Below, in pieces: positions 12,376 through 23,926 of a stretch of DNA of 37,500 nucleotides. Made by a program: the position numbers and the translations under genes. How positions within the stretch are numbered: position 1 is the stretch's first letter; each line of letters starts with the position of its first letter. Below the pieces are notes generated by a model. It searched no databases, was not told the DNA's origin, and saw only the letters and a program-made list of their open reading frames with translations. The stretch comes from Anaeromyces robustus (taxonomy: Eukaryota > Neocallimastigomycota > Neocallimastigomycetes > Neocallimastigales > Neocallimastigaceae). The DNA is taken from positions 1-37,500 of the forward strand of contig MCFG01000185.1 of NCBI GenBank assembly GCA_002104895.1, given 5' to 3'.

Positions 12376-13920
12376 TTATAGAAGTTGAGTTATTAATAAT
12401 ATTATTAAAGTAACCATAAGATAAACAAAACCTTTTTTATCCTTATTATTATTATAAGAATTATTAGTTTTAGCAAAACGTGGATCTTGTGGATCATTTT
12501 CACCTGGTACATATAAACCACAGGATATTTCATTAATTAAACAAGAAGCTTGCATTTCCCAACCATATAAAGCACCATCTGCTCCTGTACCAGTAACAAT
12601 ACAACCTGTACACCATGGATGTGGTGTGGTATTAATATTACAACGTGAACCAATAACTCTACATTTTTCACCATTTTCTTCATTCCAAAGAGTAGTATCT
12701 TCCATTTTAAGAGTATATTCACAAGTACTACAAATTAAAATACCATCTTGACCTCTTAATAATGGTGAACTTGGTTTTTCAGTTTTAGGAGAAACACTTA
12801 TATTACATTTAACATTATCAATAATACATGACTAATATTATAAATAAAATAAAAATAAAATAAGTAAATTAATATGTATAGATATAAATAATAAATTTTT
12901 ATATATTTACATAATAAATGTATTTATGTATTAAAATTATTTATAGATTAAAATTATTTATTTAATTTAATTTAATTTATTTATTTTATTTTATTTTATT
13001 TTATTTTTTATTTTTATTTTTATATTTTTTTTTTTATCTTATTTTTTTTTTACTTACAGCATTATCTTCCCAACCCCATAAGGAAACACCTTCTGATCCA
13101 GTAGCAGTAACATCACATCCATTACAAATAAAATTACCTTGAGAATCTTTTTTATGATTTGCAGCAGCTGCTCCATCATCTTTTAATCCAGCTTTTTCAT
13201 TATCAATTTTACCTTCACATTTCTTTAAATCAATAATACATGACTAATAATATTCAACGGTTTAAAAAAATAAAAAATAATAATAATAAAAAAAAATTTT
13301 TTTTATTAAAACATTTGAAATAAAATTAAATATTCATAATTATATATATTTTTTTTATTTTGAAATAAAATAAAATTAAAAAATTAAAAAATTTAAAATA
13401 TAATAAAATAGATATAAATTTAAAATAGATATCAAAAAAAAAAACTTACAGTTTCAGATTCCCAACCCCATAAATCATTTGAACCACCAGTAGCTGTTAC
13501 AACACAACCATTACAAATTTTATTACCTTGAGCATCAGTTTCAAAAGTAGTTATAGTAGCAGTAGTTGTATTAGTAGTAGGTTTAACTTTAGTTGCTTCT
13601 TTATTATTCGTTGCTACTTTAGAAGTAGATTTTTTTGTTCTTTTAGTAGTAGTTAATTTTGTAGTTTTTTTTACAACCGTTACTTTATTTGTGGTTGTTT
13701 TTGAAGATGATGCTGATGCTGATGATTCTGTTGCTGTTGCATAACCACAACTTTTTTTACGAATTCTACAATAATTATTATTTTCCCAACCCCATAATGT
13801 ACCATCTTTACTAATAGCATAAACTTTACATTTCATACATTTTGGGTATACAACAGTTTGTGCTTCAATTTGACTTGATAAATATAAAATGGTTAAAAAA
13901 AGTCCAAGAATATATTTCAT
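12376..13920 (-). CDS. Secreted/surface protein with five four-cysteine CBM10-like modules (3 exons, 370 aa)
   Basis: Exons 13920-13450, 13243-13058 and 12831-12376 join in frame (157 + 62 + 151 codons) through two phase-0 introns with GTAAGT donors and TTAG acceptors. Residues 1-20 form a signal peptide (MKYILGLFLTILYLSSQIEA). Five modules follow the pattern C-x2-C-x19/20-C-x6-C at 28-58, 136-166, 197-228, 253-283 and 293-323, with cores such as DGTLWGWENN and LYGWE. A 75-residue linker after module 1 is rich in S, T, K and A, likely O-glycosylated. A DPRF motif follows module 5, and residues 353-370 are hydrophobic (GFVYLMVTLIILLITQLL), fitting a GPI signal or membrane anchor. The DG-x-LWGWEN...C-I pattern resembles CBM10 and anaerobic-fungal dockerins (PF02013), suggesting carbohydrate or protein binding outside the cell. 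Modules 2 and 3 are nearest to each other. The ligand is unknown; a zinc-ribbon reading is unlikely for a secreted protein. Confidence 0.88.
12832..13057 (-). other. Intron 2 of the five-module gene (226 bp)
   Basis: Donor GTAAGT follows codon 219 (...WGWEDNA); the acceptor ATTAG precedes codons for SCIIDNVKC. Phase 0. It cuts module 3 just before its third cysteine. The body is AT-only with TTTTA repeats. Confidence 0.9.
13244..13448 (-). other. Intron 1 of the five-module gene (205 bp)
   Basis: Donor GTAAGT follows codon 157 (...WGWESET); the acceptor ATTAG precedes codons for SCIIDLKKC. Phase 0. It cuts module 2 at the same place intron 2 cuts module 3. The 20 bases spanning each acceptor (ATTAG plus the next 15 exon bases) are identical between the two introns. 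Confidence 0.9.
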
Positions 13921-14852
13921 TTTTTTTTTTAAGTTTATTATTATTATTTTCTATATATAAATATATAAAATTTTTTTAAGTTTATTATTATTTTTTTTTT
14001 TTTTGAATTTTTGAATTTTTGAATTTTTGAATTTTTTATTTTAATTTAAATTAATTTTAAAAATGTTTTATTTTTTTTTTCTAATTTTATTTATTTAATT
14101 TTTTTGTAATTTATAATTTATTTTTCTATTTTTCAATTATAATTTAAATATATATAAATATATTGTTAAATTATAATTCTATTAATGTTAAATTTCCCTC
14201 TCTTTTTTTTTTATTTTATTTTATTTTTGTTTTGTTTAAATAATATTTTGTAATTAACTTTTTAATTGTAAAAAATTTAATTTTACAATATTAATATTGA
14301 TTTTATAAATATATATCTAATATGTTATAAAATTATTATTGAATATTTAATTGACTTTTTTTTTTGTTTAATATATATAAAGAAATATGTTATAATATTA
14401 TTATTATTGAATATTTAATTTATTTTTTTTTTATTCTTCAAATTTTGAAATTGAATTTGAAATTGAATTGAAATATTTTTTTTTTCTTTTTAATTTATAT
14501 ATATATTATTTTATTTCAAATAAAATTAATATATATATTATATAGTCAAAATCTATTTAAATAATTATTATTTATTTATTTTTTTTTTAAAATTTTACAA
14601 TATAAATTAAAAAAAAAAACAACTTTTTTATAAATATAAATATATATATAATATATTGAAAATACAAATTTATAATAGAAAAAAAAAAAAAAAAAGACTT
14701 TTTATTTTTTAATTGTAAAAAAATAATATTTATAATACAATTCCTGAACTTTTTAACTTTTTTTTTTTCTTTTTTCTTTTTTTTTTTTTTTTGTTTTTAA
14801 CTTTAAAATGATCTTTAAAATTACTTTTTTTTTTTTTTAATTTATAAAAAAG

Positions 14853-14889
<37 letters not shown>

Positions 14890-14925
14890 ATTTAAAGTAA
14901 ATTTACTTTATATTTATAGATATTC

Positions 14926-14956
<31 letters not shown>

Positions 14957-15564
14957 GAAAAATGTTTATAAAAAAATTTAATATAATTTAATTATTATTC
15001 TTTTTAGTATTCATCATTAATAATAATTAATAATAATTAAATATTTAATATTATTATTATTATTTCTTTATTAAATATTATTAGTTAATATTTCTTTATT
15101 ATTATTATTTCTTTATTATTAAATATTTATTATTATTATTTTATTTATTATTATTATTTTTATTTTTATTATTTTTATTATTTTGTTAAAAAAAGATTTA
15201 CCGTTTTTTCTTTTTTCTTTTGATATCAATTGTTGAATGGGTGGTTGGAAATTAAATTAGAAATTCCATTATGAATTAAAGTTTTGATTCTGATTTTATT
15301 TATACAAAAAAAGAAATTTTTAATTTTTTTTTAATTTTTAATTTTTTAATTTTTTAATTTTAACATTTTTGTACTCTTTTTTATTTTTTTTTTTTTTAAT
15401 TTAAAATAAAATAATATAAAAATAAAAATAAAATAAAAATAAAAATTCATATAAATAACAAATTAATTTATTATAAAATATTAATTATTCATTATTCATT
15501 ATTATTATTAAATATTATTATAAAATATTATTTAATTTGTTATAAAGATAAAATAAAAATTAAT

Positions 15565-15695
15565 AAAAATAATAAAATAAAAAATCCATCATCATCATTA
15601 TCATTATGCAATTGTTTATTAATTATTTATTAATTATTTAATTGTTTAATTAATGATGAAGGATGGATTTTTATTTATTTAATTATTTTATTTTA
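15565..15695. repeat. Imperfect long inverted repeat (hairpin, MITE-like size)
   Basis: A left arm around 15565-15600 (core aaaatccatcatcatcatta) pairs with a right arm around 15652-15695 (core taatgatgaaggatggattt) with a few mismatches, enclosing about 50 nt that themselves repeat an attgttta motif. Size and shape recall a miniature inverted-repeat element, but no terminal motif or target duplication can be confirmed in this AT background. Confidence 0.55.
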
Positions 15696-16436
15696 TTTTA
15701 TATTTATTTTTACTATTATATTGTTAATTAAAACTTGTTTTATCATATATTAAAAAAATTATTAATGAATAATGAAAATAATGGAAATAATGGAAATAAT
15801 GGAAATAATAAAAAAAAGATGATGACATAATTAAAACATATTAAAACATTAAAAATATTAAAATTAAAATTAAATTAAAACAAATAAAATAAAATAATAC
15901 TTAAAATAATATTTAATAATAGTTAATAATAATTAATAGTAATTATTATTTACTTTTGTTTTAAATTTAATAAGAAAAAAAAAGATAAAAGTTTAAATTT
16001 AGGTTTAAATAGTAAAAAGGAAAAAGGAAAAAAAAACATATAAAAAATATATATTATATATTATAAAAAAAAAGAGAGAGAGAAAAAAGAGAGAAGATGG
16101 ATAATTTTTTAGTTATTTAAAAAATAAGTGGAAAATTTATTTTATTTATTTTTATTATTTAAAAAAAATATTAAATAATAAACTTTTAATAACTTTTTTT
16201 ATATATTATTATATGATACATATGATACAAATGATACAAAAAAAAAAAAAAAAAAAAGAAATCAAAGAATTAAAAGTTGAAACCGATGAGATAATTTATG
16301 AATTTATGATAGAAAGGATTTAAAAAAAGTTTTAAATTTAAAATTTAAAATTTAAAATTTAAAATTATAAATAAAATAAATAAAACGTGAAACTTTTTTT
16401 TTATTTTTTTTTTTATTTTAAAAAATATTGGGAAAA

Positions 16437-16515
16437 TAAAATAAAATAAAATAAAATAAAATAAAATAAAATAAAATAAAATAAAATAAAATAAAATAAA
16501 ATAAAATAAAATAAA
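16437..16515. repeat. (AAAAT)n array
   Basis: About 15 perfect AAAAT units; a shorter tract of the same unit lies at about 16558-16588. Confidence 0.9.
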
Positions 16516-18919
16516 AATTATTTGAAATTTATTATAAAAAATTAAAAAATAATTAAAAATAAAATAAAATAAAATAAAATAAAATAAAACTATTTTTTTT
16601 TATATTTTTTATAATTTTTATTTTTAATTTTTTTTTAATTTTTTTTTAATTTATTTTGCATAAAATTTAAAAAAACCAAAAAAAAATTTTTTTCTTTTCT
16701 ATTATTTAACATTTTTAATAATAATAAAAATTTAAACAATAGATTCATTTTAGTCATTTTAGTCATTTTAGTCATTTTTTAATTTTTTTAATTTTTTTTT
16801 TAATTTTTAATTTTTTAATTTTTTAATTTATTATTAATTAAATAATTAATTTTAAGGTAGGACAAAAAAAAAATTTTTTTTTTCTTTTTTTACTATTATT
16901 TTATTTTTAATTTCATTTAATTTAATTAATTAATTAAGCATTTTTTTTTTTTTTTTTTTACTTCTTTTATTTTTCTTATTTTATTTTTTACTATTTATTT
17001 TTTATTATTTAGTTTATAGAAATAATTAATATTAAGAAATATTAAGAAATATATTTTTTTTTATTATATTCATTCATAAATTTTTATAATTAATAAAAAT
17101 AATAATTATAAAAAAAATATTCATTTATTATTATTCAAAATTTTCTTTATAGTTTATTTATTAATAAGTTTTTTTATTATTAAAGAAGCTTTGTTTTATT
17201 TATATATAACAATCTATTGACATATTAAACAACAATAGAAAAAAAAGACAATAAACAATGTCTATAATAAAATAAATAAATAATAATAAAATATCAAATA
17301 AAATATCAAATGAAATATATAAATAAAATAATTTGATTATGAATAATAATAATGAATTTATGAATCAAAAGGTTGTACAACCATTATTATTATTAAACTT
17401 TTTTTTTAATTTAATTATAAAAAAAATGGAAAAAATAAAATAAAAATTTTTTTTTTCTTTTTTTGGAAACAATGGAAAAAAAAAATGGAAAAAAAATTGG
17501 GAAATTGAAAATTGAAAATTGAAAAATTGAAAAATTGAAAATTGAACTATTTAAAAAAAAAAAGTTATTTATAATTTTTATTTAAAAACTTGGTGTGTTA
17601 AATTTGTTAAATATTTCATTTTTATAGATTAAAGGCTAATAATAATAATAAAAAATAATTAACTAAATGAATAAATAATAATATATTTTATATATTTTAA
17701 CTAATTAATAAAATAGAGTAAAAAAAAAAAAAAAAAAAGAATTATTAGAAGAGTTAGTATAGTAATTAAATAAAAAACAAATATGAATAAATTCATTTAT
17801 ATATTCATATAAATATATAAATATATAATTTTATATTTAATTTTATTACTTATTATTCATATTTTTTTGTATAATAGTTAATTATTAAAAATATGGAATA
17901 ATGGATAACAAAAAAAGAAAAAAAAAAAAGAAAAAAAATTAGTTTAATCCACAATATACATTTTTTTTTATTTATTTAATAATTCAAATAGTTTTTAACT
18001 TTTATTCTTCCTAATTAACATTAAATATTCATACTAACAATAACAATAATAATAAAATTAAAATAAAATTAAAATAAAATTAAACTATTAAAAATTATTA
18101 TATAAAATTATTATATAAAATTTAATATATAAAAAAAAAAGTTTCTTTTTTCTTTTTTCTTTTTTTCTAGATTATTTATTTAATATTTAATATAATTATT
18201 TTTAATAAATAAAAAAATGATTGACACTTTAAATATACCAAATAATACTAAAAAATTAAAATTAAAAATTAAAATTAAAATTAAAAAATTATAAATTAAA
18301 ACATAAAATAAAAATAAAATAAAACATAAAATCAAAATAAAAATAATCCATCCATAATAATTAAATTAAAAATAAAAATAAAAATGAATAATAATAATAA
18401 ATTTTTTATATTAATTAAAAAATACTAAATAAAAAAAAATAATTAATAAAGAATAAAGAATAAATTGTATTATTTGTATATTATTGTATATAATGTTATA
18501 TACAATAAAATACAATAAAATACAATAAAATACAATAAAATACAATAGATATAATATATAAAATAATATTATTTTTAATATTAAAATAAATAAATAAAAT
18601 ATTAAATCATATTAAATCATATTAAATCATTTTTTTCTACCTACCTACCTACAATAATAAATGTTATAAATAAATGAATAAATAAATAGATAAATAAATA
18701 AATGAAATAAATAAATGAAATATTTTTGGAGAATAAATGAATGAATGGTCATATTAAAAGAAAAGATAAAAAAAAAACTATAATTAAAATTAATTAAAAA
18801 TAATTAAAAAAGAAAACTTTATTTTTTTTTTTTTTTTCATTATTATTTATTTATTTATTCATTTAAAAGTTTTAAAAATGGTTAATAGAAAAAATTAAAA
18901 AAAAAAAAAAAAAAGAAAT

Positions 18920-18992
18920 AAATGAACCAATAATAAAAAAATATAAATAATTAATAAATGAACCAATAATAAAAAAATATAAATAATTAATA
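18920..18992. repeat. Two-copy 36-bp tandem repeat
   Basis: The unit begins aatgaaccaataataaaa and is repeated exactly with period 36. Confidence 0.85.
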
Positions 18993-19049
18993 AGAATAAT
19001 TAACAAAAAATAATTAATTAATATAATAAAATATATAATTAAAGATATT

Positions 19050-19098
19050 TTATTATCAACTATATTATAATTATAAATTATAATATAGTTGATAATAA
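19050..19098. repeat. Perfect inverted repeat, 23-bp arms, 3-nt loop
   Basis: 19050-19072 is the exact reverse complement of 19076-19098, separated by ata. It contains non-repetitive words (tatcaac/gttgata), so it is not a simple (TA)n tract. It lies about 90 bp from the end of the ATPase-like relic. Confidence 0.9.
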
Positions 19099-19185
19099 TT
19101 TATATATATTATTATTTATATTAAATTTTATATATAACACTTCATTAACAATACCTATATTATATTAATAGAAATTTTATCTTTA

Positions 19186-19296
19186 TTATTCATTATTCCA
19201 CTTTCTTAATTCTTGAATTGTTACTTTATCTTGTTTTTTACACAATTCTTCTACTTCTTCTTCTAAAAAGCCAAAATATTCATCATATACACTCAT
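19186..19296 (-). pseudogene. Fragment of an AAA-ATPase-like / PD-(D/E)XK family protein
   Basis: A 36-codon minus-strand frame contains YDEYFGFLEEEVEELCKK followed by VTIQELRKWNNE. This matches from memory the segment x-YFGFTeeEVkeLc...l-KWYNGY of the AAA-ATPase-like/PD-(D/E)XK nuclease family (Pfam AAA-ATPase_like, formerly DUF1703 neighbours), which is very abundant in rumen bacteria and in anaerobic fungal genomes. The invariant KWYDGY/KWYNGY box is altered to KWNNE. The full protein is several hundred residues and no other recognisable part is joined to it. A weak continuation (IVNEVLYIKF in the expected order) lies just downstream at about 19120-19150. An ATG does begin the frame, but it is internal to the family. 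Best read as a decayed gene fragment, not a working small protein. Confidence 0.6.
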
Positions 19297-19299
19297 ATT

Positions 19300-20590
19300 A
19301 TTATTATTAATATTTATTATTCATTATTTATTTATTATTATTATTATTCATTATTCATTATTCATTATTTATTAATAATTAAATAAGTAAAATAAATATT
19401 TATTATTAATTATATATTAATTATAATATATTGAATAATTAAGCAATAATTCAATAAATAAAAAAATTCAATAAATTATTATCATATTATAACCAATTTT
19501 TTTATACTTTGTCATCTTCCACAGAATTATATATAAATCATGATTAACTATAAACCTTCCTTCTTGTAATTAATGAATAATTTATTAAAATTCTTGTTGC
19601 TTATCTTATAAAAGACTAATAATTAGTATTAGCCTTTGGACACCAAAATATCACTACTGTGATTATATATATGATTCCCAACAATAGTATGAATTTTTTT
19701 TTTTTTTTTTTAACAATATAAATCAATAAAAAAATTTTTTTTTTAACAATATAAATCAATAAAATTTTTTTTAATAAATATTGTATATGGAGTACTCTGA
19801 ATAATAATTGTGACATTAATTTGATATATTTACATATATATATGTGGTAATAAAATTTTAAATACTTTAAAAAAAAAAAAAAAAAAAAAGTACTTAAATT
19901 TTATATATATATATATATTAATAAAATAGTATTTTATATTGTACAAATAAATAATACGTTTTGTGTTTTTTTTTTTTTTTTTTTTTTTTTTTCAAAACAA
20001 AACAAAAAAAACACAAAACGTAACTAATGTAAAAATAAAAATTTAAAATTTTTTTTCTATAAAAAGTTATCAATGTGTAATGTGTATAAAGTATTTATAT
20101 ATGTATTATACATATATATATTTGTTATTTTTTTTTTAATTAATATATATATTTATATATATAAGTACTTTAATTTTTACTTAATATATTTTATATATAT
20201 ATAAAACATTATTAAAAATTGTTTTAATTAATTAATCTCATTATTAATTATAATTATACACAATACAGTTATTAAAATTTATGACATATATAAATGGATG
20301 GAAAATATTATTTTACAATAATAATAATATAAAAATAATTTGATACTTTATTTTTTTTTTTTTTAGCATTAATATAATATCCATATAAAATTTCAAAATC
20401 AAAATAATTTAATAAAGAACTTTTTTATTTTATTTTTTATTTTCATTTAAATTTAAAGAGAGAATCATTATTATTTTAAATTATAAATCTTTTATAATCA
20501 CCATTCTAAAAGAAAATATCATTTTTTTTTTCACTAAAAGTAAAATTAATATATATATATATATAAAGATATATATATATATTAAGAAGG
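19300..20590. other. Mixed spacer with a weak coding-like island
   Basis: About 19480-19690 is less AT-rich than its surroundings (contains ggacaccaaaatatcac, acaaggaaggtt on the reverse strand). Minus-strand readings such as QEGRFIVNHDLY hint at old coding DNA, but no frame persists and no family is recognised; it could be another scrap of the neighbouring ATPase-like relic. The rest is T-rich runs and AT repeats. Confidence 0.4.
19956..20021. repeat. Inverted repeat with 18-bp arms flanking a poly-T core
   Basis: 19956-19973 (acgttttgtgtttttttt) is the exact reverse complement of 20004-20021. The CG-containing ends on both sides are notable in DNA where CG is rare. Confidence 0.85.
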
Positions 20591-20591
20591 T

Positions 20592-20725
20592 TTAACCACC
20601 AACATCGTCAATAAATTTTTTTATATCAAAAATTTCATTCATTCATCTTAAAACTAAATCTTCAATTTTTCTTACTTTAATAAACCAAAAATAATAAATG
20701 TAAACAATAAGAATTATTCTTTCTA
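20592..20725 (-). pseudogene. Possible C-terminal gene relic or last exon, unrecognised
   Basis: On the minus strand one frame reads, with a single internal stop, IKVRKIEDLVLR then MNEIFDIKKFIDDVGG and ends in TAA at 20592. Balanced charge and low homopolymer content are unlike the surrounding spacer, and a TTTAG precedes the frame. It could be the end of a degraded host gene or a chance string; the part after the internal stop would be only 16 codons alone. No family is recognised. Confidence 0.25.
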
Positions 20726-20854
20726 AATAAAATATGAAAAAAAAAAAAATAAAAAGAGAGATGATATTTTGTATAAATATATTACTATTTTTTTTTTAAA
20801 AATATCCTATATTTTCTTATTATTCATTAAATTAATATATTATAAAACTTATGA

Positions 20855-20894
<40 letters not shown>

Positions 20895-20902
20895 GATAGT
20901 GA

Positions 20903-20942
<40 letters not shown>

Positions 20943-20950
20943 GATAGTGA

Positions 20951-20984
<34 letters not shown>
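20855..20984. repeat. (TTA)n microsatellite with two identical interruptions
   Basis: TTA repeat broken twice by gatagtgata at a period of about 46 bp, so a block of microsatellite plus interruption was itself duplicated. The long frame through it (poly-Ile with DSD) is an artefact. Confidence 0.85.
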
Positions 20985-20986
<2 letters not shown>

Positions 20987-21135
20987 ATTAATGTTTACAC
21001 TTCAATGTTGGGTATGTCGTATGCCCGTTAAAAGGTGTTAAAAATATAATGATTCAAATTGAAAATGGAACATTTGAAAAAAAAAATATTATTAACATTA
21101 CATAGTTTTTTCCTTTTTTTATGAAACTATTTTTT

Positions 21136-21440
21136 TTAAAGAATACATTTTTTTTTTTCTTTCTTTCTTTTTTTTCTTTCTCATTTTAAAGAATATATTT
21201 TTTTTCTCAAATTAAATAATACATTTTTTTCTTTCTTTCTTTTTTTTCTTTCTCATTTTAAAGAATACATTTTTTTTTCTTTCTCATTTTAATGAATTTT
21301 CACTTTCTCATTTTAATGAATACATTTTTGTTCTTTCTCATTTTAATGAATACATTTTTGTTCTTTCTCATTTTAAAGAATATGTTTTTTTTTTCTTTCT
21401 CATTTTAAAGAATACATTTTTTTTCTTTCTTACATTTTTT
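21136..21440. repeat. Pyrimidine-rich degenerate tandem array
   Basis: At least seven copies of ttctttctcattttaaagaa plus tacattttt (some with aatgaa), at spacings of about 26-31 bp in the right part and longer in the left. Repeated cores start near 21180, 21253, 21281, 21307, 21338, 21369 and 21399. The T-run lengths vary and the cores are nearly constant. Confidence 0.85.
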
Positions 21441-21673
21441 TTTAATTATTATTATTAATTTATTAATTTTATTAATTTTATTTACTTATGATTATATTTT
21501 TTCATTTATTTTTAAAATTAAAAAAAAAAAAAAAAAAAAAAAAAGAAAAATGATTAATAAAAAGAATATAGAAATATAAATAGAGTTAGATATATTATTA
21601 AAATAATATTAGAGAAAAAAAAATAAAATAATATAAAATAATAAAAGAATATAAATATATTAAAGAATCAACA

Positions 21674-21710
<37 letters not shown>

Positions 21711-22998
21711 TACATTTAATACATTTAATTATATATATATATAATAATTATGTAATTTTAATTTTATAGAATATATATGAATAAAAAAACATAATTAGAT
21801 TATTATAAGAAAAAAAAAAAAAAAAAAAACATAATTATGCAATGTAGTAACAGTTATATATAAAGTAAAAATAAACAATTTTATAAATTTTTTTTTTTTT
21901 AATATATTTAATAATTTTTTTTATAAAACTAAATATAAATAAAAAAACATAAATGTAATTATAATTATAAAAACATAAACATAAATATAAATATAAATTT
22001 AATAATATTTATTATTTTATTCATTCTTAGGCCTAACTAAATAACTTTTTATATATTTAAAGTTCAAAAAAAAATAATAATAATAATAATAATACATATA
22101 ACATAACATATAAAAAGTTATATTCCATAAATTATAATATATATATAAAGAAAAGTGGAAACAAAAAATAATTCAAAATACACAATTTAATTCATTTTTT
22201 TTTTAATAAAACTTTTTTATATTTTCATTTTTATTTAATTTTTAATTTTTTATTTTATTTGATTTTTTTCTTAAATTATTTTTTTTTTCTTTCTTAAATT
22301 ATTTTTATATTATATTATATTATATTATTTTTAGTTGATTAATTTTACTAATACTAATTTTTTTAATATGATTTTATAATTTAATATTATTCACAAGACG
22401 AAAAAGTAAAAAAAAAAAAAAAAAAGGTTATAGATTAAATAATAAAAAAAAAAGATATTATTATATAAATGAAAATTATTTTAAAAGTAATAATAATATT
22501 CTTTTTGTTTTTTTTTTTTTTTTGTAAAATTTAAAATTATTTTAATAAATTAAAAAAAAAAAAAAGATTGTTTATTCTATATAAAAGTATATTATATATA
22601 TATATATATATTTATTTAATAATAAATAAATTAATTAATTAATTACTTATTCTATATATAATTATTTGTTTATATATTTATATATAAATATTTTTTTTAT
22701 ATATATATTCATATAATTTTTGCATTTTATTTTATTTTATTTTATTTTTATTTTATATATATATTCATATAATTTTTGCATTTTATTTTATTTTATTTTA
22801 TTTTTATTTTATATTTATTTTATTTTAAAAATTATTTAACCTTTTTATTCTATATTCTATATATTATATATATATATATATATATTCTATTATATATATA
22901 TATAAAAATGCAAATAATTAGATGAATATATATATAATTTGTTATATTTTATATAAATATATATATATGTTTTTTCTTTTGATTATCTTTTTGTTTTT

Positions 22999-23030
<32 letters not shown>

Positions 23031-23100
23031 TTGTTGTTTTTTTCTTCCATTTTATTTCTTGATGTTTTGATTATATTAATGAAAAAAAAAAAAAAACAAC
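21441..23100. other. AT-rich spacer 3' of the second module gene
   Basis: Poly-A/T runs and TA repeats. It includes a 14-bp inverted repeat (22041-22054 with 22108-22121) and the 56-bp duplication listed separately. No coding-like frame. Confidence 0.7.
22700..22811. repeat. Two-copy 56-bp tandem repeat
   Basis: Unit with core attcatataatttttgcatt followed by TTTTA repeats; the cores recur at 22707 and 22763. Confidence 0.85.
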
Positions 23101-23765
23101 TTAAAATATAAGCATGGTAACTATAAAGATAATTAAAAGAGTAATTAAATTTTGTGGATGATAATAATCTTTTGGATTTATTCCAGATTTTTCTATTAAA
23201 CGTGCTGTTTTATTAAATCTTGGATCATATTGAAGTCCACCACGATTTGTTGCTAAATTACATACATTTTCATCAATTAAACATGGGGCATTATGTTCCC
23301 AACCATAAAGTGAACTTTCACCACCAGTACCGGTAACAACACAACCACTACACCATGGATGTGGTGTAGTATTAATACTACAAATAGAACCTACTACTCT
23401 ACAATCTTCACCATTTTCAACGGCCCATAATGAGGTATCTTCTATTTTTCTTTCATAATCACAAAAGGAACATATTAATGTATTATTTCTATCTCTTAAT
23501 GGTACAGTTACATCTTCAAAAAGTTTTGATATGGTTTTATTATTATTATTTTGTTTTTGACCTTGACCTTGACCTTGACCTTGATTTTGATTTTCTGTAA
23601 CAGTGATATTTTGAGTTAATGTATTATCTGAAATAAGAGATTCTTTATTTTGTGCTTCATTATTAACTACAGCATCATTATTATTGATAGTATTGTTATT
23701 ATTATTGTTGGTATTATTGGTATTATTATTATTATTATTGGTATTTACATTATTCGTTGTACCTA

Positions 23766-23812
<47 letters not shown>

Positions 23813-23894
23813 GTTAAATTAGTATTTTTATTGATATTATTAGTTTGATTTTTTATATTATTATTTGTTTTATTATTTGTGATATTATTATTTG

Positions 23895-23926
<32 letters not shown>

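Larger units (their letters stand above)
13921..19185. other. AT-rich spacer between module gene 1 and the ATPase-like relic
   Basis: About 5.3 kb of A+T DNA including the upstream region of the 13920 gene. It holds an imperfect long inverted repeat (about 15565-15695), an AAAAT pentanucleotide array (about 16437-16515), a two-copy 36-bp repeat (18920-18992) and a palindrome (19050-19098). No reading frame looks coding. No TATA or initiator motif can be distinguished from background. Confidence 0.7.

Noticed and set aside
12537-12722. Open frame overlapping the third exon of the five-module gene
   Set aside because: It is an alternative frame of exon 3 and lacks the conserved cysteine pattern.
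19616-19816. Minus-strand open frame of 66 codons
   Set aside because: Mostly K/I/L from T-runs; the non-repetitive end is too short to assign and lacks a start context.
20769-21041. Open frame with poly-Ile and DSD repeats
   Set aside because: It is a translated TTA microsatellite; the short WVCRMPVKRC end has no supporting context.
22041-22121. 14-bp inverted repeat with a 53-nt loop
   Set aside because: Short arms made of A/T plus one ACTT word; not clearly beyond chance in this composition.
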